A stretch of 64,000 nucleotides of DNA from Pengzhenrongella frigida (GCF_004168625.1 NZ_SDWW01000022.1:1-64000); one strand, 5' to 3'; counted from the first letter of the stretch, positions 9,973 through 18,956 are shown. The notes: generated by a model from the letters alone, not told the origin. Translations and numbers: made by a program.

Positions 9973-10839
9973 TCAGCCGGTCAGCTCGACCCCGGACCAG
10001 CCGCGGCCGCGACGGTTCCGGGTCTGGCCTGCGCGCAGCGCGAGCTCGGCGTCGTCCGGGTAGGAGACCTCCTCGAGCGTGAGCCCGCACGCGTGCGCCA
10101 CCCCGGCACCGGGATCCCGCACCCCGGCGGCGAGCAGGACGGCGGGGAAGTCGGTCGGCCGGCGGTGCTCGCCGACCGCGAGCGAGGCACCCACCAGCGC
10201 CCGCACCATGTGGTGGCAGAACGCATCGGCCTGCACGACGGCGACCACCAGGCCGGCGTCGGCCCCCTCGGTGGGCCGGGTCCAGTCGAAGATCTCGAGC
10301 GTGCGGATCGTCGTCGCGCCCGGGCGGGGCTTGCTGAAGGCGGCGAAGTCCTGCAGCCCGACCAGGGGGCGGGCGGCGACGTGCATCGCGTCGACATCCA
10401 GCGCGCGCGGGTGCCAGAGCACCTCGGCGCGGCGCATCGGGTCCCGCCGGGCCGGGTCGTCGGCGATCCGGTAGGCGTACCGGCGGCGGAGCGCCGAGAA
10501 CCGAGCGTCGAACCCCGGTGCGGCAGGCGCCGCCCGGCGCACCACGATGTCGTGCGGCAAGAGACCGCCCAGCCGGGCGACCAGCGTGTCCCCGGAGGTC
10601 CGGGACGATCGGCCCGCCAGAGCCGCCCAGGCGCCCTCCTCGACGTCCACGTGGGCCACCTGCCCCTGGGCGTGCACCCCCGAGTCGGTCCGGCCCGCGA
10701 CGGTCACGCGCACCGGGGCGCGGAGCACGACGCCGAGCGCCCCCTCGAGCAGGCCCTGCACCGTTCGCAGGCCGGGTTGGATCGCCCATCCGGCGAAGGC
10801 CGTGCCGTCGTAAGCGAGGTCGAGGCGGATCCGGAGCAC
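9973..10839 (-). CDS. truA: tRNA pseudouridine(38-40) synthase TruA
   Basis: Isomerises uridines 38-40 of the tRNA anticodon stem-loop to pseudouridine. 288 residues. LAYDGTAFAGWAIQPG opens the fold and AGRTDSGVHA carries the catalytic Asp52. HHMVRALVG and a C-terminal block follow. GTG start, with TAGGTT 6 nt upstream and no Shine-Dalgarno. It is divergent from the ROK-like kinase with 43 bp between start codons. In many actinobacteria truA follows rplQ directly. Here two genes intervene. Confidence 0.97.
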   Translation of the reverse strand: MLRIRLDLAYDGTAFAGWAIQPGLRTVQGLLEGALGVVLRAPVRVTVAGRTDSGVHAQGQVAHVDVEEGAWAALAGRSSRTSGDTLVARLGGLLPHDIVVRRAAPAAPGFDARFSALRRRYAYRIADDPARRDPMRRAEVLWHPRALDVDAMHVAARPLVGLQDFAAFSKPRPGATTIRTLEIFDWTRPTEGADAGLVVAVVQADAFCHHMVRALVGASLAVGEHRRPTDFPAVLLAAGVRDPGAGVAHACGLTLEEVSYPDDAELALRAGQTRNRRGRGWSGVELTG

Positions 10840-10845
10840 CGGCCC

Positions 10846-10851
10846 AACCTA
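10846..10851 (-). promoter_or_regulatory. -10 element of a probable leaderless truA transcript
   Basis: TAGGTT on the minus strand is followed by 6 nt and then the truA GTG. Confidence 0.55.
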
Positions 10852-10869
10852 GCCGGACCGGCCGGTGGG

Positions 10870-10875
10870 TAGCGT
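10870..10875 (+). promoter_or_regulatory. -10 element of a probable leaderless kinase transcript
   Basis: TAGCGT is followed by 7 nt and then the GTG at 10883. It lies 18 bp from the truA -10, so the two divergent promoters share one short spacer. Confidence 0.55.
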
Positions 10876-10882
10876 TGGCCGC

Positions 10883-11656
10883 GTGAACGAGATCCCGAGC
10901 AGCCAGCTGCACACCCTCGCGGTCGACTGCGGCGGCGGCGGCATCAAGGCCTCCGTCCTCGACGCCGCAGGGACCCTCCGCGCTCCCGCGGTGCGCGTGC
11001 CGACCCCGTACCCCCTTCCTCCCGAGCGCCTCGTGGAGACGCTCGTGGAGATCGCGGCCTCGCTGCCGCTCGCGCACCGCGTCACCGTCGGGATGCCCGG
11101 CATGATCCGGCACGGCGTCGTGGTCGCGACCCCGCACTACGTCACGCGGTCCGGCCCGCACAGCCGGGTGCTGCCCGAGCTCGTCGACGCATGGGCGGAC
11201 TTCGACATGGAGGCGGCCGTCGGGGCCGCGTTCGGGCTCCCCGCACTCGTCCTCAACGACGCCGAGGTGCACGGGGCCGGGGTGGTGGCCGGCAGCGGTC
11301 TGGAGCTGGTCCTCACCCTCGGCACCGGTCTGGGATCCGCCCTGTTCGACGGCGGCGTGCTGGCACCGCACCTCGAGTGGTCGCACGCGCCGGTCCGCTG
11401 GGGAACGAGCTACGACGACTACGTCGGCCAGATCGAGCGGGCCCGGCTCGGGGACGGCCGGTGGTCGCGCCGCGTCCGCCGCGTGGTCGACGGACTACGG
11501 CCGGTCTTCGTGTGGGACCGCCTGTACCTCGGCGGCGGCAACTCGCGCCAGATCACGCCCCAGGTCCTCGCCCGGCTCGGGGACGACGTCGTCGTCGTGC
11601 CGAACTCCGCAGGCATCGTCGGCGGCGTCCGTGCCTGGAGCCTCCGCGGCCGCTGA
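10883..11656 (+). CDS. ROK-family kinase, polyphosphate-glucokinase-like
   Basis: Probable cytoplasmic sugar kinase. 257 residues. The ATP phosphate-binding loop is VDCGGGGIKASVLD near residues 14-27, TLGTGLGSALFDGG is the second phosphate motif, and YLGGGNSRQI lies near the C-terminus. LEWSHAPVRWGTSYDDYVG occupies the place of the PPGK segment that follows the sugar site. The ROK zinc motif CxCGxxGCxE is absent, as expected for the polyphosphate/ATP glucokinase branch. The sugar and phosphoryl donor cannot be decided. The start is taken at GTG 10883 because of the TAGCGT 7 nt upstream. An earlier GTG at 10865 is possible. Convergent with the hydrolase across a C-rich spacer. Confidence 0.78.
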   Translation: MNEIPSSQLHTLAVDCGGGGIKASVLDAAGTLRAPAVRVPTPYPLPPERLVETLVEIAASLPLAHRVTVGMPGMIRHGVVVATPHYVTRSGPHSRVLPELVDAWADFDMEAAVGAAFGLPALVLNDAEVHGAGVVAGSGLELVLTLGTGLGSALFDGGVLAPHLEWSHAPVRWGTSYDDYVGQIERARLGDGRWSRRVRRVVDGLRPVFVWDRLYLGGGNSRQITPQVLARLGDDVVVVPNSAGIVGGVRAWSLRGR

Positions 11657-11668
11657 TCCCCGTCCCGC

Positions 11669-11776
11669 AGACCCGACCACCCCCCGAACCCCGACCACAC
11701 CCGAATCCCCACCACTCCCCGAATCCCCACCACTCCCGAACCCCACCAGACCCCGAACCCGACCACTCCCCATCCC
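11669..11776. repeat. C-rich degenerate tandem repeat in a convergent spacer
   Basis: Imperfect repeats built on ccccgaatccccaccactc fill the spacer between two convergent genes. The + strand is C-rich and G-poor: in 11701-11760 there are 36 C and 5 G. The minus strand therefore has many G3-G6 runs. On the + transcript this composition resembles a Rho-utilisation site. On the minus transcript it could form G-quadruplexes. Confidence 0.7.
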
Positions 11777-11809
11777 GGGCCAATCCGCCGAGTGCGGGCG
11801 TTCGGTTGC

Positions 11810-12604
11810 TCAGACCATCTGCGAAGGAGCAGCTTCCCCGCACTCGAGGCTCGCAGCTCGCGGCCTGGGGTCGGGGCTGGCCGGCGGTGGGGGCTCGTCC
11901 TGTTCGGCTCGGTCGAGGGCTTCGAAGAGGATCCGGTTGAACGCGACCGGGGCGTCGAGGCTGACGAGGTGCTTGGCGCCGGGCACGACGACGAGGTGGC
12001 CGTCCTGGCACGCGGCGAGGTAGCGCCGCTCCTGCCCGCGGAAGTGGTCGTACCGGCCGTTGACGAGCCAGACCGGCACCTGGATGCACGCCAGGTCCGC
12101 CACCGGGTCCAGCCCGCGCACCGCCCGGAGCGAGTCGACGACGACGTCGAACGCGAAGCCGCCAGCGGCGACATCGACCGCCGCCGCGGGGTTGAGAGTG
12201 TGGTCGACGAGCACCTGGTTGAGGCCCGCGCCGGCGTCGGGCAGCCGGGCGATCCCGCGCGCGGCGAGCACCCACCCGTCCACGATCGGCCGGGCCGGCG
12301 GGGTCGAGCACGCGGCGGCGACGAGGCCGGCGACCTGGGCGGGATACCGGGCCGCGTGGGTGATCGCGACGTAGCCCCCCAAGGACAGGCCGACCACCAG
12401 CGCGCGTCCACCGAGCCCGTCCACCGCGTCCGAGAGGGCCTCGACCGCGCCGTCGAGCGTGAACCGCTCCCCCGCCCGCCGACCGTGACCGGGCAGGTCG
12501 ATCGCCTCGACCCGGCGCCCCGCAGCCGTGAGTGCATCGACCTGGGCGCGCCACATGGTGCGCGAGGTACGCATCCCGTGCGCCAGCACCACCGGCAGCC
12601 CCAT
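11810..12604 (-). CDS. Alpha/beta-fold hydrolase
   Basis: Serine hydrolase of unknown substrate. 264 residues. The oxyanion strand is VVLAHGM at the N-terminus. The nucleophile elbow GLSLGG has Ser74, NGRYDHF provides the acid Asp186, and GAKHLVSLD the base His212. DLPGHGRR resembles the HGxxG-adjacent loop of esterase/lactonase-type enzymes. The last 35 residues are Pro/Ala-rich. ATG start with TAGGGT 6 nt upstream. It stands alone downstream of the rplQ terminator in opposite sense to the kinase. Confidence 0.88.
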   Translation of the reverse strand: MGLPVVLAHGMRTSRTMWRAQVDALTAAGRRVEAIDLPGHGRRAGERFTLDGAVEALSDAVDGLGGRALVVGLSLGGYVAITHAARYPAQVAGLVAAACSTPPARPIVDGWVLAARGIARLPDAGAGLNQVLVDHTLNPAAAVDVAAGGFAFDVVVDSLRAVRGLDPVADLACIQVPVWLVNGRYDHFRGQERRYLAACQDGHLVVVPGAKHLVSLDAPVAFNRILFEALDRAEQDEPPPPASPDPRPRAASLECGEAAPSQMV

Positions 12605-12610
12605 GATCCG

Positions 12611-12616
12611 ACCCTA
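12611..12616 (-). promoter_or_regulatory. -10 element of a probable leaderless hydrolase transcript
   Basis: TAGGGT is followed by 6 nt and then the ATG at 12604. No Shine-Dalgarno. Confidence 0.5.
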
Positions 12617-12671
12617 CGCAGCCCCCCGACCCTCCGCACGCCCCACTGGACGGAAGGCCGGCGGACGCACG

Positions 12672-12716
12672 ACAGGGCCCGGTTCGCGAGAGTGAGTCTC
12701 GCGAACCGGGCCCTGT
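12672..12716 (-). terminator. Terminator-like hairpin of the alpha operon
   Basis: Perfect 20-bp stem (12672-12691 with 12697-12716) and a 5-nt loop, 16 nt after the rplQ stop. It ends the long ribosomal run. Confidence 0.8.
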
Positions 12717-12731
12717 TCAGGCGTGCGGTCG

Positions 12732-13256
12732 TCAGGCCTTGTCGGCCTCGACAGCGTCGGCGACAACCTCGTCGGCCACGGGGGCCTCGTCGGCGGGCGT
12801 CTCGACAACAGCCTCGTCGGCCTTCTTGGCAGCCTTCTTCGGAGCGGCCTTCTTGGTGGCCTTCTCGGCCTCCCGAACGGTCGCCTGCTTCGGGCTCAGC
12901 GGCTCGAGCACGAGCTCGATCACGGCCATCGGCGCGTTGTCGCCCTTGCGGGGACCAATCTTCGTGATCCGGGTGTAGCCACCCTGACGCTCGGCGACAG
13001 CCGGCGCGATCTCGGTGAACAGGACGTGCACGACGTCCTTGCTCTTGACGACGGTGAGCACGCGGCGACGGGCCGGCAGGTCACCGCGCTTCGCGAACGT
13101 GATCAGTCGCTCGGCGAGCGGGCGAAGACGCTTGGCCTTGGCCTCGGTCGTCGTGATCCGCTTGTGCTCGAACAGGCTCGTGGCCAGGTTGGCCAGGATC
13201 AGCCGCTCGTGCGCCGGGCCGCCACCGAGCCGGGGACCCTTAGTGGGCGTAGGCAT
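12732..13256 (-). CDS. rplQ: 50S ribosomal protein L17
   Basis: Large-subunit protein near the exit tunnel. 174 residues against about 120 for the minimal family. The core ([39 protein letters not shown]) is followed from about residue 130 by a Lys/Ala segment and then an acidic Ala/Glu/Asp tail. Last gene of the alpha operon, 70 nt after rpoA. Confidence 0.97.
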   Translation of the reverse strand: MPTPTKGPRLGGGPAHERLILANLATSLFEHKRITTTEAKAKRLRPLAERLITFAKRGDLPARRRVLTVVKSKDVVHVLFTEIAPAVAERQGGYTRITKIGPRKGDNAPMAVIELVLEPLSPKQATVREAEKATKKAAPKKAAKKADEAVVETPADEAPVADEVVADAVEADKA

Positions 13257-13326
13257 GGTCTAACTCCTCAGTTCCAGTGATGAACGAGCGAGGCGGGCAC
13301 GTGTGTGCCCCCCGCCCGACGCAGCG

Positions 13327-14340
13327 TCAGTACTGCTCGTCCTCGGTGAACTCGCCCTCTTCGCCGTCGTAGTACCCGGCGGCCTTGGTCGGATCGAAGT
13401 CGAGCGGGCTGTCCTTGAGGGACAGGGAGAGCTCAGCAAGCTTTTCCTTGACCTCGGTGATCGACTTCGCACCGAAGTTCCGGATGTCGAGCAGGTCGGC
13501 CTCGCTCCGAGCCACGAGCTCACCCACGGTGTGGATGCCCTCGCGCTTGAGGCAGTTGTACGACCGGATCGTCAGCTGCAGGTCCTCGATCGGCAGCGCG
13601 AGGTCGGCGGCGAGAGCGGCATCCGTCGGGGACGGCCCGATCTCGATGCCCTCGGCCTCGACGTTGAGCTCGCGGGCGAGCCCGAACAGCTCGACGAGCG
13701 TCTTACCGGCCGAGGCCAGTGCGTCGCGGGGCGAGATCGAGTTCTTCGTCTCGACGTCGACGATCAGCTTGTCGAAGTCGGTGCGCTGCTCGACACGCGT
13801 GGCCTCGACCTTGTAGGTCACCTTGAGGACCGGCGAGTAGATCGAGTCGACCGGGACGCGGCCGATCTCGGCGTCGTACGACTTGTTCTGCGAGGCCGAG
13901 ACGTATCCACGGCCACGCTCGACCGTGAGCTCGATCTCGAGCTTGCCCTTGTCGTTCAACGTCGCGATGTGCAGGTCCGGGTTGTGGACCTCGACACCAG
14001 CCGGCGGGACGATGACCGAGGCCGTGACGGCCCCGGCACCCTGCTTGCGCAGGTACATCACGACGGGCTCGTCGTTCTCCGAGGAGACGACGAGGTTCTT
14101 GATGTTGAGGATGATCTCCGTGATGTCTTCCTTGACGCCCGGCACGGTGGTGAACTCGTGCAGCACGCCGTCGATCCGGATGGACGTCACAGCAGCACCC
14201 GGGATGGACGACAGCAGGGTGCGACGAAGGGAGTTCCCGAGCGTGTAGCCGAAGCCAGGCTCGAGGGGCTCGATGGAGAACCGCGACCGGTACTCCGAGA
14301 TGACCTCTTCGGTCAGGGTGGGGCGCTGTGCTATGAGCAC
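13327..14340 (-). CDS. rpoA: DNA-directed RNA polymerase subunit alpha
   Basis: Alpha subunit that nucleates RNA polymerase assembly; the C-terminal domain binds UP elements and activators. The GTG start gives 337 residues beginning [21 protein letters not shown], typical of actinobacteria, with GAGAGGAA upstream. The N-terminal domain has [19 protein letters not shown]. The C-terminal domain has [19 protein letters not shown] and [19 protein letters not shown]. An upstream in-frame extension to 14466 lies in spacer and is not RpoA-like. Confidence 0.98.
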   Translation of the reverse strand: MLIAQRPTLTEEVISEYRSRFSIEPLEPGFGYTLGNSLRRTLLSSIPGAAVTSIRIDGVLHEFTTVPGVKEDITEIILNIKNLVVSSENDEPVVMYLRKQGAGAVTASVIVPPAGVEVHNPDLHIATLNDKGKLEIELTVERGRGYVSASQNKSYDAEIGRVPVDSIYSPVLKVTYKVEATRVEQRTDFDKLIVDVETKNSISPRDALASAGKTLVELFGLARELNVEAEGIEIGPSPTDAALAADLALPIEDLQLTIRSYNCLKREGIHTVGELVARSEADLLDIRNFGAKSITEVKEKLAELSLSLKDSPLDFDPTKAAGYYDGEEGEFTEDEQY

Positions 14341-14543
14341 TTCTGGGTTCCTCTCAGTGAGCGTCCGCCATATGACGCTCTGCGGTGGTGCGAGCCTGCC
14401 GGGTCTCGGTCTACCGAGGCAGGCAATCTGCGCTGTTGCCGCCCGGCCGTGCGGATGACCGGGCAACTGGTGGAGAAAGCCGTCCGACCGGGCGAGCCGC
14501 GCGGTGAACCGAAGTCACTTCGCGGACCGCGCGCTCGAACGGG
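14341..14543 (-). other. rpsK-rpoA spacer; rpsD absent
   Basis: 203 bases without a gene. In many bacteria rpsD (S4) lies here between rpsK and rpoA. No S4-like frame is present. Apart from the rpoA Shine-Dalgarno nothing is seen. Confidence 0.7.
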
Positions 14544-14945
14544 TCAGACGCGGCGGCGCTTGGAAGGACGGCAGCCGTTGTGCGCCTGGGGGGTGACGTC
14601 CTGGATCGAGCCGACCTCGAGGCCGGTCGCCTGGAGCGAACGGATCGCGGTCTCGCGGCCCGAACCCGGGCCCTTGACGAAGACGTCAACCTTCTTCATG
14701 CCGTGCTCCTGCGCGCGGCGAGCAGCGGCCTCGGCCGCGAGCTGGGCTGCGAACGGGGTCGACTTGCGCGAACCCTTGAATCCGACCTGGCCGGACGAGG
14801 CCCAGGCGATGACGGCACCCGAGGGGTCCGTGATCGTGACGATGGTGTTGTTGAAGGTGCTCTTGATGTGCGCCTGGCCGTGGGAGACGTTCTTCTTCTC
14901 CTTGCGGCGCGGCTTGCGCACGGCGGTACGAGTCTTGGGAGGCAT
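14544..14945 (-). CDS. rpsK: 30S ribosomal protein S11
   Basis: Platform protein of the small subunit that contacts the E-site region. 133 residues with [36 protein letters not shown] as the central family block (split here as [20 protein letters not shown]). It ends in the basic [12 protein letters not shown] start, downstream of rpsM. Confidence 0.98.
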   Translation of the reverse strand: MPPKTRTAVRKPRRKEKKNVSHGQAHIKSTFNNTIVTITDPSGAVIAWASSGQVGFKGSRKSTPFAAQLAAEAAARRAQEHGMKKVDVFVKGPGSGRETAIRSLQATGLEVGSIQDVTPQAHNGCRPSKRRRV

Positions 14946-15033
14946 GTGCTTGTTTTCTCCTGGTCTGGGTCGGCTGGCTGCAGTGCCGCTCGCGGTCGGT
15001 GCCTAGGGGCGACGACCGGGCGGGCTACCGCTG

Positions 15034-15414
15034 CTACTTGCGACCGGCCTTCTTCTTGCCGGCGACGGTGCGCTTCGGGCCCTTGCGGGTGCGCGCGTTG
15101 GTCTTGGTGCGCTGACCGCGCACCGGGAGGCCACGGCGGTGCCGCAGACCCTCGTAGCAACCGATCTCCACCTTGCGGCGGATGTCGGCAGCGACCTCGC
15201 GCCGAAGGTCACCCTCGAGCTTGAAGGAGGCTTCGAGGTAGTCGCGCAGCGCGACCAGCTCGGTGTCGCCCAGGTCCTTCACGCGGATGTCCGGGCTGAT
15301 GCCCGTGGCGGCCAGCGTCTGCTGGGAGCGGGTACGGCCGACGCCGTAGATGTAGGTGAGCGCGATCTCGAGCCGCTTATCGCGGGGGAGGTCGACTCCG
15401 ACAAGACGTGCCAT
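15034..15414 (-). CDS. rpsM: 30S ribosomal protein S13
   Basis: Head protein forming intersubunit bridges and touching P-site tRNA. 126 residues: [44 protein letters not shown] and a lysine-rich tail ending KKKAGRK. Third gene of the infA-rpmJ-rpsM-rpsK-rpoA-rplQ order. Confidence 0.98.
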   Translation of the reverse strand: MARLVGVDLPRDKRLEIALTYIYGVGRTRSQQTLAATGISPDIRVKDLGDTELVALRDYLEASFKLEGDLRREVAADIRRKVEIGCYEGLRHRRGLPVRGQRTKTNARTRKGPKRTVAGKKKAGRK

Positions 15415-15610
15415 GTGACTGGTGACTCCTGTACTGCGTCGGAGGCCGTCCGCATCACCCTCCCGCGTGTTCCGCGGGCCTCGGCCTCCGACCGAGGGTT
15501 CGCCGCCCGGGCCCGTGGGGCCGAGGAGGAGTGGTGGTGCGCTGGTGGTACCTCGCCGGATGGCGTGGTGCCGGACGATCTGCTCGGGTGCGTCCCCGAG
15601 CGTCAGGGCA

Positions 15611-15724
15611 TCAGCCCTGGCGCTGCTTGTGACGCAGGTTCTCGCAGATCACCATGACGCGACCGTGCCGGCGAATCACCTTGCACTTGTCGCAGATCTT
15701 CTTGACGCTGGGCTTGACCTTCAT
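15611..15724 (-). CDS. rpmJ: 50S ribosomal protein L36
   Basis: 37-residue zinc-binding large-subunit protein, [20 protein letters not shown] followed by [17 protein letters not shown]. The four zinc ligands are intact: CxxC near residues 11-14, Cys27 and His32. This is therefore the zinc-containing (C+) form. It lies between infA and rpsM as in other actinobacteria. Confidence 0.97.
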   Translation of the reverse strand: MKVKPSVKKICDKCKVIRRHGRVMVICENLRHKQRQG

Positions 15725-15797
15725 GCGTTGTTCCTCCGCCGCCGCGGTTCGCGACCGTACCGTGAGGTACGAGCGCGACGGCGTGATCGAGTGATGG

Positions 15798-16019
15798 TTA
15801 CTTGTAGCGGTAGACGATCCGGCCGCGGGACAGGTCGTACGGGCTCAGCTCAACGACCACGCGGTCCTCAGGGAGGATCCGGATGTAGTGCTGACGCATC
15901 TTGCCCGAGATGTGGGCGAGCACTCGGTGGCCGTTGGCCAGCTCCACGCGAAACATCGCGTTCGGCAGGGCCTCGACAACGCTGCCCTCAATCTCGATGA
16001 CACCGTCCTTCTTTGCCAT
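15798..16019 (-). CDS. infA: Translation initiation factor IF-1
   Basis: Single OB-fold protein that occupies the A site during initiation. 73 residues, the full family length: [40 protein letters not shown]-like (here [20 protein letters not shown]) and final RIVYRYK. ATG preceded closely by GGAGG. Confidence 0.98.
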   Translation of the reverse strand: MAKKDGVIEIEGSVVEALPNAMFRVELANGHRVLAHISGKMRQHYIRILPEDRVVVELSPYDLSRGRIVYRYK

Positions 16020-16211
16020 ATCCTCCGCTAACTCTCGGTTGCAATATCTATCCGCCGCCCCCGCCCGTGGTCACGTTCGATCACGAGAGGTGTGGTGCGG
16101 ATTGGTGGGGCGCCGACACGGTGCACGCACCCAACGGGCTACCCTACGGCATCGGACGGGAGAGCGGAAACCGCTACGCCCTGCGCCGGTGGGAGATCTG
16201 GGCCGGGATCG
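16020..16211 (-). other. map-infA spacer, possible infA promoter region
   Basis: 192 bases. On the minus strand TAGATA/GATATT near 16050 is the only AT-rich stretch and could be a -10, but no convincing -35 is paired with it. Nothing else is seen. Confidence 0.3.
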
Positions 16212-17057
16212 CTAGTCCCCGAGGGGCGCGACGCGCACGCCCAGCGCGGCGAGGCGTTCAGCGCCGCCGTCGCGCGCGGTCAGGACCCAGATCCCGTCCT
16301 CGAGCAGCGCGACCGAGTGCTCCCAGTGCGCGGCCCGCGAGCCGTCGCCCGACACCACGGTCCAGTCGTCCTCGAGGGTCTCGGTCATCCGCGAACCGCG
16401 CACCAGCATCGGCTCGACCGCCAGGCACATGCCCGGCCGGAGCCGGGGACCGCGGTCGCGGGTGCGGTAGTTGAGCACGTCGGGCGGCTGGTGCATCGCG
16501 CTGCCGATCCCGTGACCGACGAACTCCTCGATCACGCCGTAGCGCACCGAGCCGTTGGCTCCGCCGGCCTGGGCGGCGTCGACGACGTCCTCCACGGCCT
16601 CCCCCACCCCGCCGAGCCGGTTCCCGGTCGCGAGCGCCGCGATCCCCGCCCACATGGCGTCTTCGGTGGTCGCCATGAGCTCGAGATCGAGCTGATCGGC
16701 ATCCGCGAGCACCAGGGTCAGCGCCGAGTCGCCGTGCCAGCCCTCGACGATCGCCCCGCAGTCGATGGAGACGACGTCGCCGGGCTCGAGGGTGCGCGCG
16801 CCGGGGATGCCGTGCACGATCTCGTCGTTCACCGACACGCAGATGGTCGCAGGGAAGCCGTCGTAGCCGAGGAACGACGGCGTGGCGCCGGCGCCGCGGA
16901 TGACGTCCGCCGCCACGGCATCCAGGTCCGCCGTCGTCAGCCCCGGTCGGGCCTCGGCCCGGACCGCCGCCAGCGCGTCCGCGACCACGATGCCCGCACG
17001 CCGCATGAGCAGCACCTGCTCGTGGGTCTTGAACTCGATCTTCTCGCGGCCGAACAT
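16212..17057 (-). CDS. map: Type I methionine aminopeptidase
   Basis: Removes the N-terminal Met from nascent proteins after deformylation by Def. The ATG gives 281 residues beginning MFGREKIEFKTHEQV. Metal-site blocks are intact: VSIDCGAIVEGWHGDSALT (two Asp), FVGHGIGSAMHQPP (His), MCLAVEPML (Glu) and the last Glu in VALLEDG-like context. No N-terminal zinc-finger extension. It follows adk with 25 nt between, part of secY-adk-map. Confidence 0.97.
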   Translation of the reverse strand: MFGREKIEFKTHEQVLLMRRAGIVVADALAAVRAEARPGLTTADLDAVAADVIRGAGATPSFLGYDGFPATICVSVNDEIVHGIPGARTLEPGDVVSIDCGAIVEGWHGDSALTLVLADADQLDLELMATTEDAMWAGIAALATGNRLGGVGEAVEDVVDAAQAGGANGSVRYGVIEEFVGHGIGSAMHQPPDVLNYRTRDRGPRLRPGMCLAVEPMLVRGSRMTETLEDDWTVVSGDGSRAAHWEHSVALLEDGIWVLTARDGGAERLAALGVRVAPLGD

Positions 17058-17082
17058 ACCGGGTGGTGCTCCTGTCGAGTGG

Positions 17083-17661
17083 TCAGCCCACGTGGGCCGC
17101 GAGGGCCGCGAGCAGGCGCTCGGTGACCTCGTCGACCTCACCGATCGCATCGGCGACGACCAGCAGGCCGCGCTCGGCGTATCGGGTGGTGAGCGGAGCG
17201 GTCTGCTCCGCGTAGATCTCGAGCCGACGACGGATGGCGTCCTCGGTGTCGTCCGCCCGGTTCTCGATCTCGGCGCGCTTGTGCAGCCGCTGGAGGAGCT
17301 CCTCGCGGGGCGCGTCGAGCTCGAGGACCGCGTCCAGCGCCGACCCGGCGCCGGCCAGCACGCCGTCGAGCACGTCCGCCTGGTCCGCGGTCCGCGGGTA
17401 GCCGTCGAGGATGAACCCGGCAGCCGCGTCGGGTTCGGCGAGCCGGTCCGCGACCATCGCGTTGGTGATCTCGTCGGGGACGAGGTTGCCCGCGTCGGTG
17501 AACACCTTCGCCCGCACCCCGAGCTCGGTACCGCCCTTGATGTTGGCCCGGAAGATGTCGCCCGTGGAGATCGTGGGCACCCCCAGGCGCACCGCGAGCC
17601 GAGCCGCCTGCGTGCCCTTGCCGGAGCCCTGCGGCCCCATGATGATGAGCCGCGCGGTCAT
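17083..17661 (-). CDS. adk: Adenylate kinase
   Basis: Interconverts ATP + AMP and 2 ADP. 192 residues. P-loop GPQGSGKGT at residues 9-17, TGDIFRANI and DGYPRTADQADVLD in the AMP-binding part, and RRLEIYAEQT near the C-terminus. The LID is the short form without the zinc-finger insertion, usual in actinobacteria. The ATG overlaps the secY stop as ATGA, so translation is likely coupled. Confidence 0.98.
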   Translation of the reverse strand: MTARLIIMGPQGSGKGTQAARLAVRLGVPTISTGDIFRANIKGGTELGVRAKVFTDAGNLVPDEITNAMVADRLAEPDAAAGFILDGYPRTADQADVLDGVLAGAGSALDAVLELDAPREELLQRLHKRAEIENRADDTEDAIRRRLEIYAEQTAPLTTRYAERGLLVVADAIGEVDEVTERLLAALAAHVG

Positions 17662-18956
17662 CGCAGGAACCCCTCGTAGTGGCGCTGCTGGAGCTGGGAC
17701 TCGATCTGCTTGACGGTCTCGAGGCCGACGCCGACGACGATGAGGATCGAGGCCCCACCGAACGGGATGTTCTGGCTGATGTCGAGCAGGATGAACGCGA
17801 TCGTCGGGATGAGAGCGACCAGCGCGAGGTACACGGAGCCGGGCGCGGTGATCCGCGAGATCACGAAGGAGAGGTACTCGGCGGTCGGTCGTCCGGCCCG
17901 GATGCCCGGGATGAACCCGCCGTACTTCTTCATGTTGTCCGCGACCTCGTCCGGGTTGAACGTGATCGCCGTGTAGAAGTAGCAGAAGAAGATGATCAGC
18001 ACGACGTACAGCACCAGGTGCAGCGGCGCCGACGGGTCCACGAGGTTGACCTGCAGCCAGATGACCCAGTCGGAGGTCTGGTCGCCGAACTGCGCGAGCA
18101 GCTGAGGGACCGAGAGCAGCGACGACGCGAAGATGATCGGGATGACGCCGGCCATGTTGATCTTGATCGGGATGTAGGTGCTCGAGCCCCCGTACATCTT
18201 GCGACCGACCATGCGCTTGGCGTACTGCACCGGGATCCGGCGCTGGGACTGCTCGACGAAGACGACCAGGCCGATGACGAGCACGACGATCACGAGCACG
18301 ACGGTGAACTTCGTCGGGCCGTTGTCGCCGCCGGCGATGGACCACAGCGCCGTCGGGAAGCTGGCGGCGATCGACGTGAAGATGAGCAGCGACATGCCGT
18401 TGCCGACACCGCGCTCGGAGATGAGCTCGCCCAGCCACATGATCAGGCCGGTGCCCGCCGTCATGGTGAGCACCATCAGCAGGATCGTCTGGACGTTGTC
18501 GTTCGGGATGACGTCGACCGAGCAGCCCGAGAAGAGCTGCCCCGTGCGAGCGATCGTGATGACGGTCGTCGACTGCAGGATCGCCAGCGCGATCGTCAGG
18601 TACCGCGTGTACTGCGTGAGCTTCGCGGTGCCGGACTGACCCTCCTTGTGCAGGGCCTCGAAGCGCGGAATGACCACGCGCAGCAGCTGGACGATGATGC
18701 TGGCCGTGATGTACGGCATGATCCCCAGCGCGAACACGCTCAGCTGGAGCAGGGCCCCACCACTGAAGAGGTTCACGAGTCCGAGGAGGTCGTTGTTCCC
18801 GGCCGTCTCGTCGATGCAGATCTGGACGTTGGGGTAGGAGACCCCGGGCGTGGGCAGGAACGACCCGACGCGGAAGATCGACATGATCGCGATGGTGAAG
18901 AGCAGCTTGCGCCGCAAGTCGGGCGTCCTGAACGCCCGGACGAATGCGCTGAGCAC
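17658..18956 (-). CDS. secY: Preprotein translocase subunit SecY
   Basis: Central channel of the Sec translocon, ten membrane segments over 432 residues. FRTPDLRRKLLFTI opens the first helix, GIMPYITASIIVQLL is the plug/TM2 region, and FYTAITFNPDEVADNMKKYGGFIPGIRAG is the conserved cytoplasmic loop (from about residue 335). GTG start with AGGAGG 4 nt upstream. It heads its own unit: terminator and promoter lie between rplO and secY. Confidence 0.98.
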   Translation of the reverse strand: MLSAFVRAFRTPDLRRKLLFTIAIMSIFRVGSFLPTPGVSYPNVQICIDETAGNNDLLGLVNLFSGGALLQLSVFALGIMPYITASIIVQLLRVVIPRFEALHKEGQSGTAKLTQYTRYLTIALAILQSTTVITIARTGQLFSGCSVDVIPNDNVQTILLMVLTMTAGTGLIMWLGELISERGVGNGMSLLIFTSIAASFPTALWSIAGGDNGPTKFTVVLVIVVLVIGLVVFVEQSQRRIPVQYAKRMVGRKMYGGSSTYIPIKINMAGVIPIIFASSLLSVPQLLAQFGDQTSDWVIWLQVNLVDPSAPLHLVLYVVLIIFFCYFYTAITFNPDEVADNMKKYGGFIPGIRAGRPTAEYLSFVISRITAPGSVYLALVALIPTIAFILLDISQNIPFGGASILIVVGVGLETVKQIESQLQQRHYEGFLR

